The translations under genes were made by a program, and so were the position numbers. A stretch of DNA of 64,000 bases from Acidobacteriaceae bacterium (GTDB taxonomy: Bacteria; Acidobacteriota; Terriglobia; Bryobacterales; Bryobacteraceae). The DNA is taken from contig JAFAMD010000019.1 in the NCBI GenBank assembly GCA_019233755.1, forward strand, positions 80,867-144,866, given 5' to 3'. Under the pieces are notes generated by a model, which was not told where the DNA came from, ran no database searches, and saw only the letters and a program-made list of their open reading frames with translations. Shown here in pieces: positions 8,867-17,201 of this stretch. Position 1 is the first letter of the stretch; each line of letters begins with the position of its first letter.

Positions 8867-10482
8867 CAGTTTGCCCCTCGCTGGACGACATCGAGCGCGA
8901 GTTCGGCTTTCTGGTTTGCGCTGAGAGTGATCTGCTGGCCGGCAAGGCCGCGGAGCGCGTCGGGATTAGCGTATTCCAGGCCCTCGATGTTAGAAAACGC
9001 GTAGACGCGGTATTCCCCCGGCGGCAGGTTCGGGAAGACGCGTTCGGAGGCGGCGTTCTGGTACAGGATTCGCGGTTCAAAAGAACGGTTGTCCGAAGCC
9101 AGAATGACAGCAACGGTCGAGGCGGAGTCCTGCGTGTTCAATTTGACGGTCAGGATCGCGCAGTCGTTGCGAAAACTGACATCGATCGGTGCGTGCTGTC
9201 CACCGGGTGAAACGACGAAATCATCGCGCATGAGGTCGGCTGAACCGGAAGTGATCGAGTCAATGCAGCCGTTTCCGAACGCCTGGGCGACTACGGTGTA
9301 GGAAGCCGGGAGTATGTCGCGAACCGAGAGCGAGCCGGGCGGCTCGCCGGGCGCGGCACCGGCGAAATATTCCCTACCGTTGGTATCGAGGTTGCGCGGA
9401 ACCAAGCGGAGCTGCAGATTCGGATTCCCTTGATCCGGGCTGTTCGCCACGCGAACGGGGACAGGCGGGACCGGCTGAAGCGAAACGGCAACATTCTGAA
9501 TGTTCGCGCTGCGGACGTCTATGGATTGCTCTCCGTAGTTTAGGGTGTTGTTTTGACCTTCTGTTAGAAAAACAATCTTCCAGGAGCCGGCGGAAATAGC
9601 GGGCAGCACCCAGCGGCCTGTCTGCTGATTGACCTGGGCAAAGATGCCCGTCTGTTCACCATCTGCGGTTTCAATAGCGGGTTGGTTCATCGGGCCGACA
9701 GGCGCCACGACCCCACTGACTCGGAATGCGGGAACGGGCTGGAGTGTGAAGTCAATCTGCGCATGGTCGCCAGGTTTGAGCTGGATCGCTTGAGCGGAAG
9801 ACCTGTTGGGTGCATTGGGATAGAACTGTGCCGGGTAGACTTCGAGCGGGACGTGATTGGGAGTTTGCAAATCACCGGTGAAAGCGAATACCTTTTGTTG
9901 GTTCACGCGGATGAAGTAGCTGCCAGGAACCAGGTTTTCGAGGGCATAATTGCCGTCTTCGTCGGTTCCCATGCCACAACTGGTCGTGGTACGCTTCCGG
10001 CCGTTCACGATTTGCTCTGACAGACACTCCACATTGATGTTTGGGATGGGTTCGCCTTGGTTGTCGACTACGCGGCCCGTGATAGTGGCCGCGGGGACGA
10101 GCGTCAACGATAGCGGCTGCGTGGCGGCGCCGACTATGATTGCCGATCCGGATCCCCTGAATGGATTCGGAGCAATTTGACTTGGTTCGAAGAAGCCTGG
10201 CTTCTGGGCGACAGCATTGTACTGGCCTTCGAGTACGTTCTCGATCCGGAAGCGACCATCGGAACCGGTAAAGGCAGCGTACTGCGCTCGCCCTTGCAAA
10301 TGAACCAGCGCACGCCGGATCGGTTCGCCGGTCAATAAGTTGGAGGCGGTCCCGGTAACTGTATAGGTGTTGTTGCCCTGCGAAGGCATGCGCTGCAGTT
10401 GGCCGGTGTAGACTTGCTGGCCTGCGTAAAGGGAAATGCAGCACGCTGCTGCGATCAGGACGGGAAACGGGGCGGCGCGCAT
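8866..10482 (-). CDS. Secreted carboxypeptidase-regulatory-like domain protein (first of a pair)
   Basis: 538 residues with an N-terminal signal peptide (MRAAPFPVLIAAACCISLYA). At least two regulatory-like beta-sandwich repeats are recognisable, YTVTGTASNLLTGEPIRRAL with DGRFRIENVLEGQYNAVA, and ATITGRVVDNQGEPIPNINV with DGNYALENLVPGSYFIRV. The rest is beta-rich without catalytic motifs and ends in a DALRGLAGQQITLSANQKAE segment that the downstream sister protein resembles. It is the promoter-proximal gene of the pair. Confidence 0.78.
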   Translation of the reverse strand: MRAAPFPVLIAAACCISLYAGQQVYTGQLQRMPSQGNNTYTVTGTASNLLTGEPIRRALVHLQGRAQYAAFTGSDGRFRIENVLEGQYNAVAQKPGFFEPSQIAPNPFRGSGSAIIVGAATQPLSLTLVPAATITGRVVDNQGEPIPNINVECLSEQIVNGRKRTTTSCGMGTDEDGNYALENLVPGSYFIRVNQQKVFAFTGDLQTPNHVPLEVYPAQFYPNAPNRSSAQAIQLKPGDHAQIDFTLQPVPAFRVSGVVAPVGPMNQPAIETADGEQTGIFAQVNQQTGRWVLPAISAGSWKIVFLTEGQNNTLNYGEQSIDVRSANIQNVAVSLQPVPPVPVRVANSPDQGNPNLQLRLVPRNLDTNGREYFAGAAPGEPPGSLSVRDILPASYTVVAQAFGNGCIDSITSGSADLMRDDFVVSPGGQHAPIDVSFRNDCAILTVKLNTQDSASTVAVILASDNRSFEPRILYQNAASERVFPNLPPGEYRVYAFSNIEGLEYANPDALRGLAGQQITLSANQKAELALDVVQRGAN

Positions 10483-10546
10483 GCGAATCTGTAAAGGTTA
10501 GAAGCCGGAGTAGAGAAGCAGGTTCCCGGAATCTACTGGCCAAGTC

Positions 10547-10771
10547 TTATTGCGACACGCGTTTCGCAGTGTATTCGATTGTCTGGCTCGCGAAAGGTAC
10601 CTCCACCTTAAATTTGATCTGGTCACCCTCCACCTTGCCTCTGTAATTAAGCTTGCCTTCGTTTCCTTGAATGCTTACGGTGATTACGAATGAGATGTTG
10701 TCGCCGTCGATCTTGCCATCCTCTATTGCTGACTTACCGAATATATAACTTCGGCCATTAACCTGGACGTT
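10547..10771 (-). pseudogene. Orphan C-terminal domain fragment in frame after the fecR-like stop codon
   Basis: Directly after the TGA of the FecR-like gene (10772-10774), the same frame stays open for 74 codons to a TAA at 10547-10549. The encoded peptide has a clear domain character: SAIEDGKIDGDNISFVITV, then NEGKLNYRGKVEGDQIKFKV and a final TIEYTAKRVSQ. This is the repetitive beta pattern of a small domain common in acidobacterial secreted proteins (DGKIDGDxISF ... LxYxGxVxGDxIxF), recalled from family knowledge. It has no start codon of its own, so it is either a 5'-truncated remnant or a readthrough extension of the FecR protein. Confidence 0.65.
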
Positions 10772-11740
10772 TCACCACTGCCTTTTCCATTTGCGCCACC
10801 AACCTGTATCCCCGAGCTGCAAAGCATCCCAGGCAGCATCCATCGCATTCGGGCCTCCGCGCAGAATGGCTTCACGCGTGACGGCAGGCGGCAGGATCAC
10901 CAGCGCGGTGAAACGATCGAACACTTCGGCCCTTTGCGATCCCTGGGTTCGTGCGAGCAAGTGCCAGAGAGTCAGCGCATCACGTGGCCGGGATGCGGAA
11001 AGCGCACTGTCGAGGGCGGCTGAGCTTCCGGTCGATTCAAACCGGGCCATGGCGCTGATCAACGCAGCGGGGGCATCGAGGAAGTACGGCGGATCAGGAC
11101 CGCGGCCGGGCCGCGTGGTGCAGGCGGCACCGGCAGGAATAAAGGACTCGGTATTATGCCATTGAAACGCTACCCACCCGGTTTCGACGGTCAGAAATCC
11201 AGTGCCGCCAGAGTCAACATGCAAGGTGTATTGGCAGCCCAGGTCAACGGTTCTTGCCGACGGCGTATCGACGACGAAGTTTGTAGGGGGCGCCCAGATA
11301 AAGGCGTGAATGGTGCCACGGTCGAGCGCGAGTCGCTGCTCACCGCCGGGGGCTGAGAGCACACGCAAGCGCGTGTCCGGTCGGATATCGACCATTCCGA
11401 CTAAGTCGGATTGTATCGTTGCCTGAGTGGAGGCGGCGGTTTCGATAATTTGACCGGTGTGGACGGCGCTGGGCTTGCTGCCGGCAAGAGATAACTGCCA
11501 GGAAGTTACAGGTCCCACCGTGTGGATTCGCTCGAGGAAAAGCGCTGCGGCGGCGCCGAAAACTATGACGGCCGCAGCCGCCAATTTCCACCCGCGCCAC
11601 GCTTGCGATTTGTTCGATGCAACGGGCGTGAGCGGCCGGCGTCTGTCTTCAGGCAATTGAAGCTGGCCGAGGAGCTGTTCCAGGCGGACGATCTCTGGTT
11701 CCGGCTCGCCGCTTCGATCCCAGAGATAATCTTCGTTCAT
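10772..11740 (-). CDS. FecR-domain-like membrane protein, partner of the ECF sigma factor
   Basis: 322 residues. A cytoplasmic N-terminal ~50 residues is followed by one transmembrane helix (LAAAAVIVFGAAAALFLERI, about 53-72) and a periplasmic FecR-like beta domain (VGMVDIRPDTRLRVL, GTIHAFIWAPPTNFVVDTPS, VDLGCQYTLHVD). A helical C-terminal part follows. Its ATG overlaps the stop of the sigma factor gene (ATGA), the classic arrangement of an ECF sigma factor with its transmembrane regulator. It may act as the anti-sigma factor or signal transducer. It carries no obvious zinc-binding anti-sigma motif. The frame continues past the stop into an orphan domain. Confidence 0.78.
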   Translation of the reverse strand: MNEDYLWDRSGEPEPEIVRLEQLLGQLQLPEDRRRPLTPVASNKSQAWRGWKLAAAAVIVFGAAAALFLERIHTVGPVTSWQLSLAGSKPSAVHTGQIIETAASTQATIQSDLVGMVDIRPDTRLRVLSAPGGEQRLALDRGTIHAFIWAPPTNFVVDTPSARTVDLGCQYTLHVDSGGTGFLTVETGWVAFQWHNTESFIPAGAACTTRPGRGPDPPYFLDAPAALISAMARFESTGSSAALDSALSASRPRDALTLWHLLARTQGSQRAEVFDRFTALVILPPAVTREAILRGGPNAMDAAWDALQLGDTGWWRKWKRQW

Positions 11741-12258
11741 AATCCTTCCTTACGTTCCAGGTGGGCGCGCAAGAGTTTCATGCCGCGGCACAGGTTCACG
11801 CGCACGGAATCCGGAGTGAGACCGGTGCGCGCCGCGATCTCAGGCCCGGTCATTCCTTCTACAAGCCGAAGGATCAACGTTCCCCGATAGCTTTCGGGCA
11901 AGCGCTGGATTACAGCGAGCACAGCAAACGCTTCACCGTCAGGCTGCGTCCGTCCGGGAAGGGACGCGCGCGGCTCGGATGTAATTCTTTTGCTGCGCAG
12001 ATGGTCTGTCGCCGTCCGGCGCGCAATGGCGATGAGCCACCCGCAAAAGGCTGCAGGCTCGCGCAATGCGGGCAGGCGTTCCATGGCTTTTAAGAACACG
12101 TCCTGCACGAGATCTTCGGCATCGTAATAAGAGACATGAGACAGAAGAATCCCGTGGACGAGGCGTTCGTATTGCTCATAGAGCGTGCCAAAAGCCGCGC
12201 GGTCGCCGCTTTGCGCGGCTCGAACCAACGTGGCTTCCTGCGAGCGAGGCTCGATCAC
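11737..12258 (-). CDS. ECF RNA polymerase sigma factor
   Basis: Starting at the GTG at 12258 (a GTG at 12267 is also in frame) the protein has about 173 residues. Region 2 is seen as DRAAFGTLYEQYERLVHGIL and YYDAEDLVQDVFLKAMERL with CGWLIAIARRTATDHLRSKR. Region 4 is IQRLPESYRGTLILRLVEGM followed by the helix-turn-helix TGPEIAARTGLTPDSVRVNL. It should direct RNA polymerase to a small regulon in response to an envelope or extracellular cue. It sits between a small secreted protein gene and the FecR-like gene in one minus-strand operon. Confidence 0.9.
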   Translation of the reverse strand: MIEPRSQEATLVRAAQSGDRAAFGTLYEQYERLVHGILLSHVSYYDAEDLVQDVFLKAMERLPALREPAAFCGWLIAIARRTATDHLRSKRITSEPRASLPGRTQPDGEAFAVLAVIQRLPESYRGTLILRLVEGMTGPEIAARTGLTPDSVRVNLCRGMKLLRAHLERKEGL

Positions 12259-12286
12259 GGTGAGCACGAAGGCTATCAGCTTGAGT

Positions 12287-12757
12287 CTACTGCCGTGCGA
12301 GCGCAGCCTGTTCGGTGTTAAGTACGGAGTCCACTTCGGCATCCGCCGGTATGTGGAAATACTGTTTGACGGCCGCCCACTGAACAGAATTCTTGTCGAG
12401 CGGGACCACAACGGCGGTGGCGTAGTCCTTATAGTCCGGGTTGGTTGCCACCAGCTTGACGGCCCAGATACCTTGTTCCGGCCACGTGCGTGCAAGTGCG
12501 AATGTCCCTGGTTTTGAAAGAGGCATGAGTTTTAAGGGGATACTGTTGCGCGTTCCGTTCATGACGCCTTCCGCGCTAGCCGTGACGGTTGTTTTCTCCG
12601 GTGAACGGCAGGCCGCGACCTGCACCACGAGCAGCGCGTGCTTCGCGACGGCTTCGGGATTGGCCGACGGATTTTCGACCTGGAGAAGCAAGGCGCCTGC
12701 GAAGAGCGGCGCAGCCAAAATCGATAGGCTGAGCAGGGGCTTCCCGAGTGTACGCAT
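12287..12757 (-). CDS. Small secreted protein of unknown function, upstream of the sigma factor
   Basis: The ATG at 12757 is chosen because an AAGGAG box lies ~8 bases before it and the protein then opens with a clean signal peptide (MRTLGKPLLSLSILAAPLFAGA); the frame is open further upstream without a good start. The mature part (~130 residues) is beta-rich (HALLVVQVAACRSPEKTTVTA, WAVKLVATNPDYKDYATAVV) without recognisable motifs. It ends 28 bases before the sigma factor start and is likely cotranscribed, possibly as a target or sensor of that system. Confidence 0.68.
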   Translation of the reverse strand: MRTLGKPLLSLSILAAPLFAGALLLQVENPSANPEAVAKHALLVVQVAACRSPEKTTVTASAEGVMNGTRNSIPLKLMPLSKPGTFALARTWPEQGIWAVKLVATNPDYKDYATAVVVPLDKNSVQWAAVKQYFHIPADAEVDSVLNTEQAALARQ

Positions 12758-12930
12758 GTCTTCTAGCTCCTTTGCAGAACTTCTTGAAAAGCTCTGAGGA
12801 GAAGACGGGGGCAGCCGCCTGACTGTTAACGGAGAGGTGCCGGACCTCGCTTGACACGCAGCAGCGGGATCAAATATCCTGCCCATGACCCAACGTGAGC
12901 GATTCCGGGCAGCAGCGAACTTTGGCGGTC

Positions 12931-12965
12931 GAATCGGGCCGGTGGAATCGGGCCGGTGGAATCGG
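12931..12965. repeat. 14-bp tandem repeat, 2.5 copies
   Basis: The unit GAATCGGGCCGGTG occurs at 12931-12944 and 12945-12958 exactly, followed by a partial GAATCGG at 12959-12965. It lies immediately upstream of the BON protein gene (start 12978), in the divergent control region shared with the small secreted protein gene. Confidence 0.9.
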
Positions 12966-12977
12966 AAGAGGTGATGC

Positions 12978-13622
12978 ATGAAGCGACGGTTGGTGCGGTC
13001 AGCTTTTGTGATCCTGGTTACTGCAGGCTCGCTGGTCTGCGCTCAACAATCGCAGGAAGCACCTGCAGCGAGCGAGGCGGCTCAAAAAAACATTCTGCGA
13101 ATTGCCAAGCAAGTACAGAGCGAGATTCTGAAATTGCCGCAATACGGTGTGTTCGATGATATTCACTTCGGGATCAAAGGGGAAGATACGGTGATACTCC
13201 GCGGGCAGGCATCGCGCCCTGTTCTCAAATCTTCCGCTGAGAACGTGGTAAAGAAAATCGAGGGCGTCAAAACGATCCAGAACGAAATCGAGGTCTTGCC
13301 GGTCTCGCCCAATGATGACCGCATTCGAGCTGCCGTTTACTACAGGATTTATAGCCAGCCGACGCTACAGAAATACACCTCCAATCGCGGGGGCAGCGCC
13401 CGGATGACGGGACGAAGCAGCGTCGCGCGAACGATGGGAATTACCAACGACCCTCCGATCGGATATCACGCGATTCACATTATCGTCAAGAACGGTAACG
13501 TCAACCTGAAGGGCGTGGTGAACAATAACAGCGATTCGGCGATTGCCGAGATGCAGGCCAACCAGACGCCGGGCGTTTTCAGCGTCGATAACGACCTCTA
13601 TATCGCCACTCAGGAAAAGTGA
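12978..13622 (+). CDS. Periplasmic protein with two BON-like domains
   Basis: 214 residues with a signal peptide (MKRRLVRSAFVILVTAGSLVCA). The first BON-type module is residues ~40-108 (VQSEILKLPQYGVFDDIHFG, DTVILRGQASRPVLKSSAEN, VKKIEGVKTIQNEIEVLPVS). The second is ~112-210 (DRIRAAVYYRIYSQPTLQKY, IHIIVKNGNVNLKGVVNNNS, TPGVFSVDNDLYI). BON domains bind phospholipid or membranes, as in OsmY, and support envelope stability. The second module has an unusual basic insertion (NRGGSARMTGRSSVARTMG). A GAAGAGG purine run precedes the start by a few bases. Confidence 0.82.
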   Translation: MKRRLVRSAFVILVTAGSLVCAQQSQEAPAASEAAQKNILRIAKQVQSEILKLPQYGVFDDIHFGIKGEDTVILRGQASRPVLKSSAENVVKKIEGVKTIQNEIEVLPVSPNDDRIRAAVYYRIYSQPTLQKYTSNRGGSARMTGRSSVARTMGITNDPPIGYHAIHIIVKNGNVNLKGVVNNNSDSAIAEMQANQTPGVFSVDNDLYIATQEK

Positions 13623-13646
13623 CGTGGGTTGTACGCGGCGGCAAGG

Positions 13647-14240
13647 TTAAGAGCCACGCTTGGGAAATTCTACCTGAACGCCCAGGGCATTAAGAAAATC
13701 TCTGATCGCACTTTCCGCATTCCGTTGCGCCTGGTCAAGAATGCCCATCGCCAGCGCGGCGGAGCGAACCTCGTCGAGCGCCCGCAGCCGGGCCTTGTGT
13801 TCGAGCTCAGGGTCGAAGGGAACCCAGGGTGTCCACCATGTGATCTGACGATCCCAAATCTTGATTTGCTTTTCATCCAGATAGGTGTCGATCAATTTGG
13901 CGGAGGGCAGATTGATCATGACCTTACGTTCATCAGAGAACAGGAAGTCCCTCGGTTTAAGCTCGGCCAGATCGACTCCCGCCAGCGCCTCACCCTGCAC
14001 GATGAGGAGAATCGACTCGGAACCAAGGGGGACTTTCGGTTCAGTCAGGCCGACAACACGCTGAATGCTGTAGCGAACGGTGACGAGTTGTTTCAACTGT
14101 TTGATCTGCGTGATGACCGATGGCGTATCGAGGGAGCGACTGCCCCAGCGCGCCTTCGAGAGGTAAATGGATGCGAAAGCCACAACCAGGGCGAGCGCCA
14201 AAAGATTGGTTGAGACGATGGCGGTCACTTTCCACTTCAT
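13647..14240 (-). CDS. Membrane-anchored DUF4230-like protein
   Basis: 197 residues with one N-terminal transmembrane helix (VSTNLLALALVVAFASIYL). The rest matches the pattern I associate with DUF4230: VITQIKQLKQLVTVRYSIQR, then LLIVQGEALAGVDLAELKPRD, VMINLPSAKLIDTYLDEKQI, and a C-terminal helical region. Function of the family is unknown. The gene is convergent with the BON gene and divergent from the sugar-isomerase-like gene (89 bases between starts). Confidence 0.72.
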   Translation of the reverse strand: MKWKVTAIVSTNLLALALVVAFASIYLSKARWGSRSLDTPSVITQIKQLKQLVTVRYSIQRVVGLTEPKVPLGSESILLIVQGEALAGVDLAELKPRDFLFSDERKVMINLPSAKLIDTYLDEKQIKIWDRQITWWTPWVPFDPELEHKARLRALDEVRSAALAMGILDQAQRNAESAIRDFLNALGVQVEFPKRGS

Positions 14241-14329
14241 GCGAGCGTAGTGTAGCGTGTCTGGCGGGAGATATGCTGTATGGCGAGGCTGGGCTGAACG
14301 TGTTTTCGGCCGACGGATTAGGAGAAACG

Positions 14330-15325
14330 ATGAGCTATTCGAGACGGGATTTCGGAAAGGTTCTTATGACAGCTCTGCCCGCGGGCATGGCGCTGGGAAG
14401 GATCAACTCAACCGTTGATGGTGTCCGGTTGGGAGTATGCACCTACAGCTTTCGCGAGTTGCCGCGTGTGAATGGCGATGCGCTGGGACCCGTTATCCAG
14501 GCTCTGAAGGAATGCAACGCCGGGATTTGCGAGTTGTTTTCGCCTCAAATCGAGCCCGAAAATGTGATGCTTACCAAGTTGCTGCATGAGCTGACGACTC
14601 CCGGACCGGACGGGAAACTGCCGAGCATGCAGGAAGCTGGTGCGAAGTATCGGGCTGCAATGCACAGTCCGGAAGCCAAAAAGTATCGTGAAGAACTGCG
14701 CCAGTGGCGGCTGACGACACCCATGGACCACTTCAAGGCGGTGCGGAAGCAGTTCGATGAGGCGGGTGTCGACATCTACGCGTACACGCTTAACTTTTCG
14801 AGTGACTTTACGGATGAAGAACTCGACAAGTGTTTCCAGCAGGCCAAGGCATTGGACGTGAGGGCGATCGCTTCGTCTACGCAGGCCAGCATGCTGCCGC
14901 GCCTGAAACCACTGGCGGAGAAATACAAGATTTACGTGGCCGTGCACGGACACAGTGATACGAAACATCCCGACGAATTTTCGTCGCCGGAGACGTTTCA
15001 GAAAGCCCTGGACATGTCGAACTGGTTCCGCGTGAACCTGGATATTGGACATTTCTCCGCGGCAGGGTTCGACCCCGTTGCTTACATCACGGAACATCAC
15101 GATCGAATCACTCACCTTCACATCAAGGATCGAAAGAAGAACGATGGCCCGAACGCGCCGTTTGGAGAAGGTGATACGCCGATCAAGGCAGTGCTTCTGT
15201 TGCTTAAGGAGAAGAAGTACCCGATACCAGCACTGGTCGAGTACGAATATAAAGGCGCGGGAAGTCCGGTTGAAGAAGTAAACAAGTGCCTGGCGTATAT
15301 GAAATCTGCGCTGCAGGGTGCGTAG
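14330..15325 (+). CDS. Sugar phosphate isomerase/epimerase-like TIM barrel, exported by a Tat-like signal
   Basis: The ATG at 14330 with GGAG 9 bases upstream gives 331 residues. The N-terminus reads MSYSRRDFGKVLMTALPAGM, a twin-arginine signal. The mature part is an AP-endonuclease-2 type barrel: VRLGVCTYSFREL, CNAGICELFSPQ, YKIYVAVHGHSD, VNLDIGHFSAAG, ITHLHIKDRK and PALVEYEYKG, with the His/Asp/Glu residues expected to bind a divalent metal. Such proteins act on sugars or inositol derivatives. Exported members are common in acidobacteria and planctomycetes. The substrate is unknown. Confidence 0.82.
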   Translation: MSYSRRDFGKVLMTALPAGMALGRINSTVDGVRLGVCTYSFRELPRVNGDALGPVIQALKECNAGICELFSPQIEPENVMLTKLLHELTTPGPDGKLPSMQEAGAKYRAAMHSPEAKKYREELRQWRLTTPMDHFKAVRKQFDEAGVDIYAYTLNFSSDFTDEELDKCFQQAKALDVRAIASSTQASMLPRLKPLAEKYKIYVAVHGHSDTKHPDEFSSPETFQKALDMSNWFRVNLDIGHFSAAGFDPVAYITEHHDRITHLHIKDRKKNDGPNAPFGEGDTPIKAVLLLLKEKKYPIPALVEYEYKGAGSPVEEVNKCLAYMKSALQGA

Positions 15326-15344
15326 ACTTCCTGACTGCGACTTT

Positions 15345-16295
15345 TTACCGGGCGAGAGCCGGCAGATCCCGAATCAAAGAAAGGCGCGGGGAGAGAATCC
15401 GCTCCAGATTCCGGGAGAAAATCTGGCCGGCCTGCTCCTGGTCGAGGCCGAGCTCATACAGAGCCGTCGATTGCTGCTCCAGGATGGCGGCATGCCAGCC
15501 GCGTGGGAAGAAACTGGAATCCGTTCCGAACAGCAAACGGTCCACCCCCAGCAAATCGATGGCGCGGGTGAAAACGGTCCGCAGATTGAGTCCTTCATAG
15601 GCCATCCAGTGGTTGCTGCTGGAGGTGTCGAGATAGATGTTGGGACAGAGGTCGGCCACCATCAATGCTTCACGAAGCAGACCCGCGCCGAAGTGGGGAA
15701 CGACAAAGCGAATCTGCGGGAATTGAAGCGCTACCGGATGAAGGTCGAGCGGATTCGAAAAGCGGAGATCGAATGGACTGCCCAGCCCGAGCTTCTTGCG
15801 GAATCCGACGCTGAGGGCGCCGCAGTGAACAAACACCACCATGTTGTGATCTGAGGTGAGTTGAAGGATGGGAGCCAGGCGCTCGTCGGCAATGGAAAAT
15901 TTATGCATGGCGGGGAACAGACATACGCCATGGAGACCGGGGTTGTTTGCTGCCGCCCGCATGCGCTCCAGCGCATCCGCCTGCGTCGGATCGAGCGTGA
16001 AATAGCCGAAGAAACGATTGGGATTCGCGGATGCGGCCGCGGCGACGCTCGCTTCATCACCGGGAATACTGGCGATCAGGCAGAGTCGCTGGACACCGCG
16101 GCGATCCATTTCGACAAGCCACTGCTTAGCGAGTCCCGTCGAATTGTTCGCGGGGATGTCCCAATTAAGCAGAGGGCCGAGCGCTTCGGCCCCGTCCAAT
16201 TTCTTGAGCTGCGCCAGGGCGGCGAAAAAATGGTGCGAGAAGAAATGTACGTGCGCGTCGTTGACCGGGAGGTCGCCCCACGGGGTTTGAGCCAT
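15345..16295 (-). CDS. Amidohydrolase family 2 metal-dependent hydrolase
   Basis: 316 residues. The metal site of the amidohydrolase-2 type is visible: HVH in NDAHVHFF near the N-terminus, H in VVFVHCG, H in VVPHFGAGL and D in LLFGTDSSFF. The family includes decarboxylases and lactonases acting on aromatic or sugar acids. There is no signal peptide. The gene is convergent with the isomerase-like gene (19 bases apart) and follows the SGNH hydrolase on the same strand with only 23 bases between. The particular substrate cannot be inferred. Confidence 0.85.
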   Translation of the reverse strand: MAQTPWGDLPVNDAHVHFFSHHFFAALAQLKKLDGAEALGPLLNWDIPANNSTGLAKQWLVEMDRRGVQRLCLIASIPGDEASVAAAASANPNRFFGYFTLDPTQADALERMRAAANNPGLHGVCLFPAMHKFSIADERLAPILQLTSDHNMVVFVHCGALSVGFRKKLGLGSPFDLRFSNPLDLHPVALQFPQIRFVVPHFGAGLLREALMVADLCPNIYLDTSSSNHWMAYEGLNLRTVFTRAIDLLGVDRLLFGTDSSFFPRGWHAAILEQQSTALYELGLDQEQAGQIFSRNLERILSPRLSLIRDLPALAR

Positions 16296-16318
16296 GATGC
16301 AAGCGTAGCGCCGTTATT

Positions 16319-17109
16319 CTAGGGCTTGCTCAGCGTTTCCGAAATCGCTTTCACCGCGAGCGGATCCATGACGGCGTATCCAGCCGGGTTCGGATGGACA
16401 CCGTCACTACTCAAATTCGCTTTCAACCTTGCCGCTCGTCGACCATGGCGGAATAAAAGTCGAGATAGGTAGCTCTGGTATCGGAGGCATACTGTTTGAT
16501 CCATTCGTTGAGCGCGGCGATCTTACTCGCGGGCTGGACCCCGGGCCGCCAGGGATAGTCGTATGCCGGCAATACGGAGGCCAGCACAATGCGGATGCCG
16601 TTGGCCTTCGCCAGCTCGCACATCGACATCAGGTTTTCTTCGATCATTTGCGGAGTTGACGGTCCGGTGTTTCCGGCAATGTCGTTGGTGCCGGCCAGAA
16701 TCACTACAACTTTGGGCTTGAGGTCGATAACATCGGGCCGGAAGCGAACCAGCATCTGCGGGGTAGTCTGCCCGCTGATGCCACGCCCGACGTAGCCGTT
16801 GCTTTCGAAGAACTTGCTGTCCATCCTCGCCCAGTTCTCGGTAATGGAGTCGCCCATGAAAACAACCCGGCTATCACCAGGGGCAGGCGGCCCGAGTTTG
16901 GCGTTCGCGGCGCGATATTTCTCGAGATCGGCCCAATCTTTGCGGAGCCGATCCTCGGCCTGTTGCCTGCGCTTCTCCTGTTGCTCGGGAGTAGGCCGTG
17001 GATGGGCGCTTTCCGCGGCGGAAGAAGTGGCCGTTTGCGTTTGCGCACGCGCCGGGGTAAGGCTCGCTCCGATTAGCAGGAGCGTCGATAGCAAGAGATG
17101 TTTGATCAT
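16319..17109 (-). pseudogene. SGNH/GDSL hydrolase, broken by a one-base frameshift before the catalytic Asp-His block
   Basis: The first frame (16423-17109, 228 residues) has a signal peptide (MIKHLLLSTLLLIGASLTPA), block I FMGDSITENW with Ser88, block II GRGISGQTT and block III LAGTNDIAGN. It stops just after AMVDERQG. Block V, DGVHPNPAGYAVMDPLA with the catalytic Asp and His, lies in the next frame (down to 16319) directly after. Adding one base near 16430-16434 restores a continuous protein. Without it the product lacks two members of its catalytic triad. Intact relatives are periplasmic esterases/lipases. A sequencing or assembly error is a real possibility. Confidence 0.82.
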
Positions 17110-17201
17110 GTTTAACAGAAGTTAAGCGACACCTCCGTTTAATGTACAATTTGGCAGGTTGTCGACCGGTAGTTTTATGTCAGTTAAGGCAGGTGTTATC
17201 T

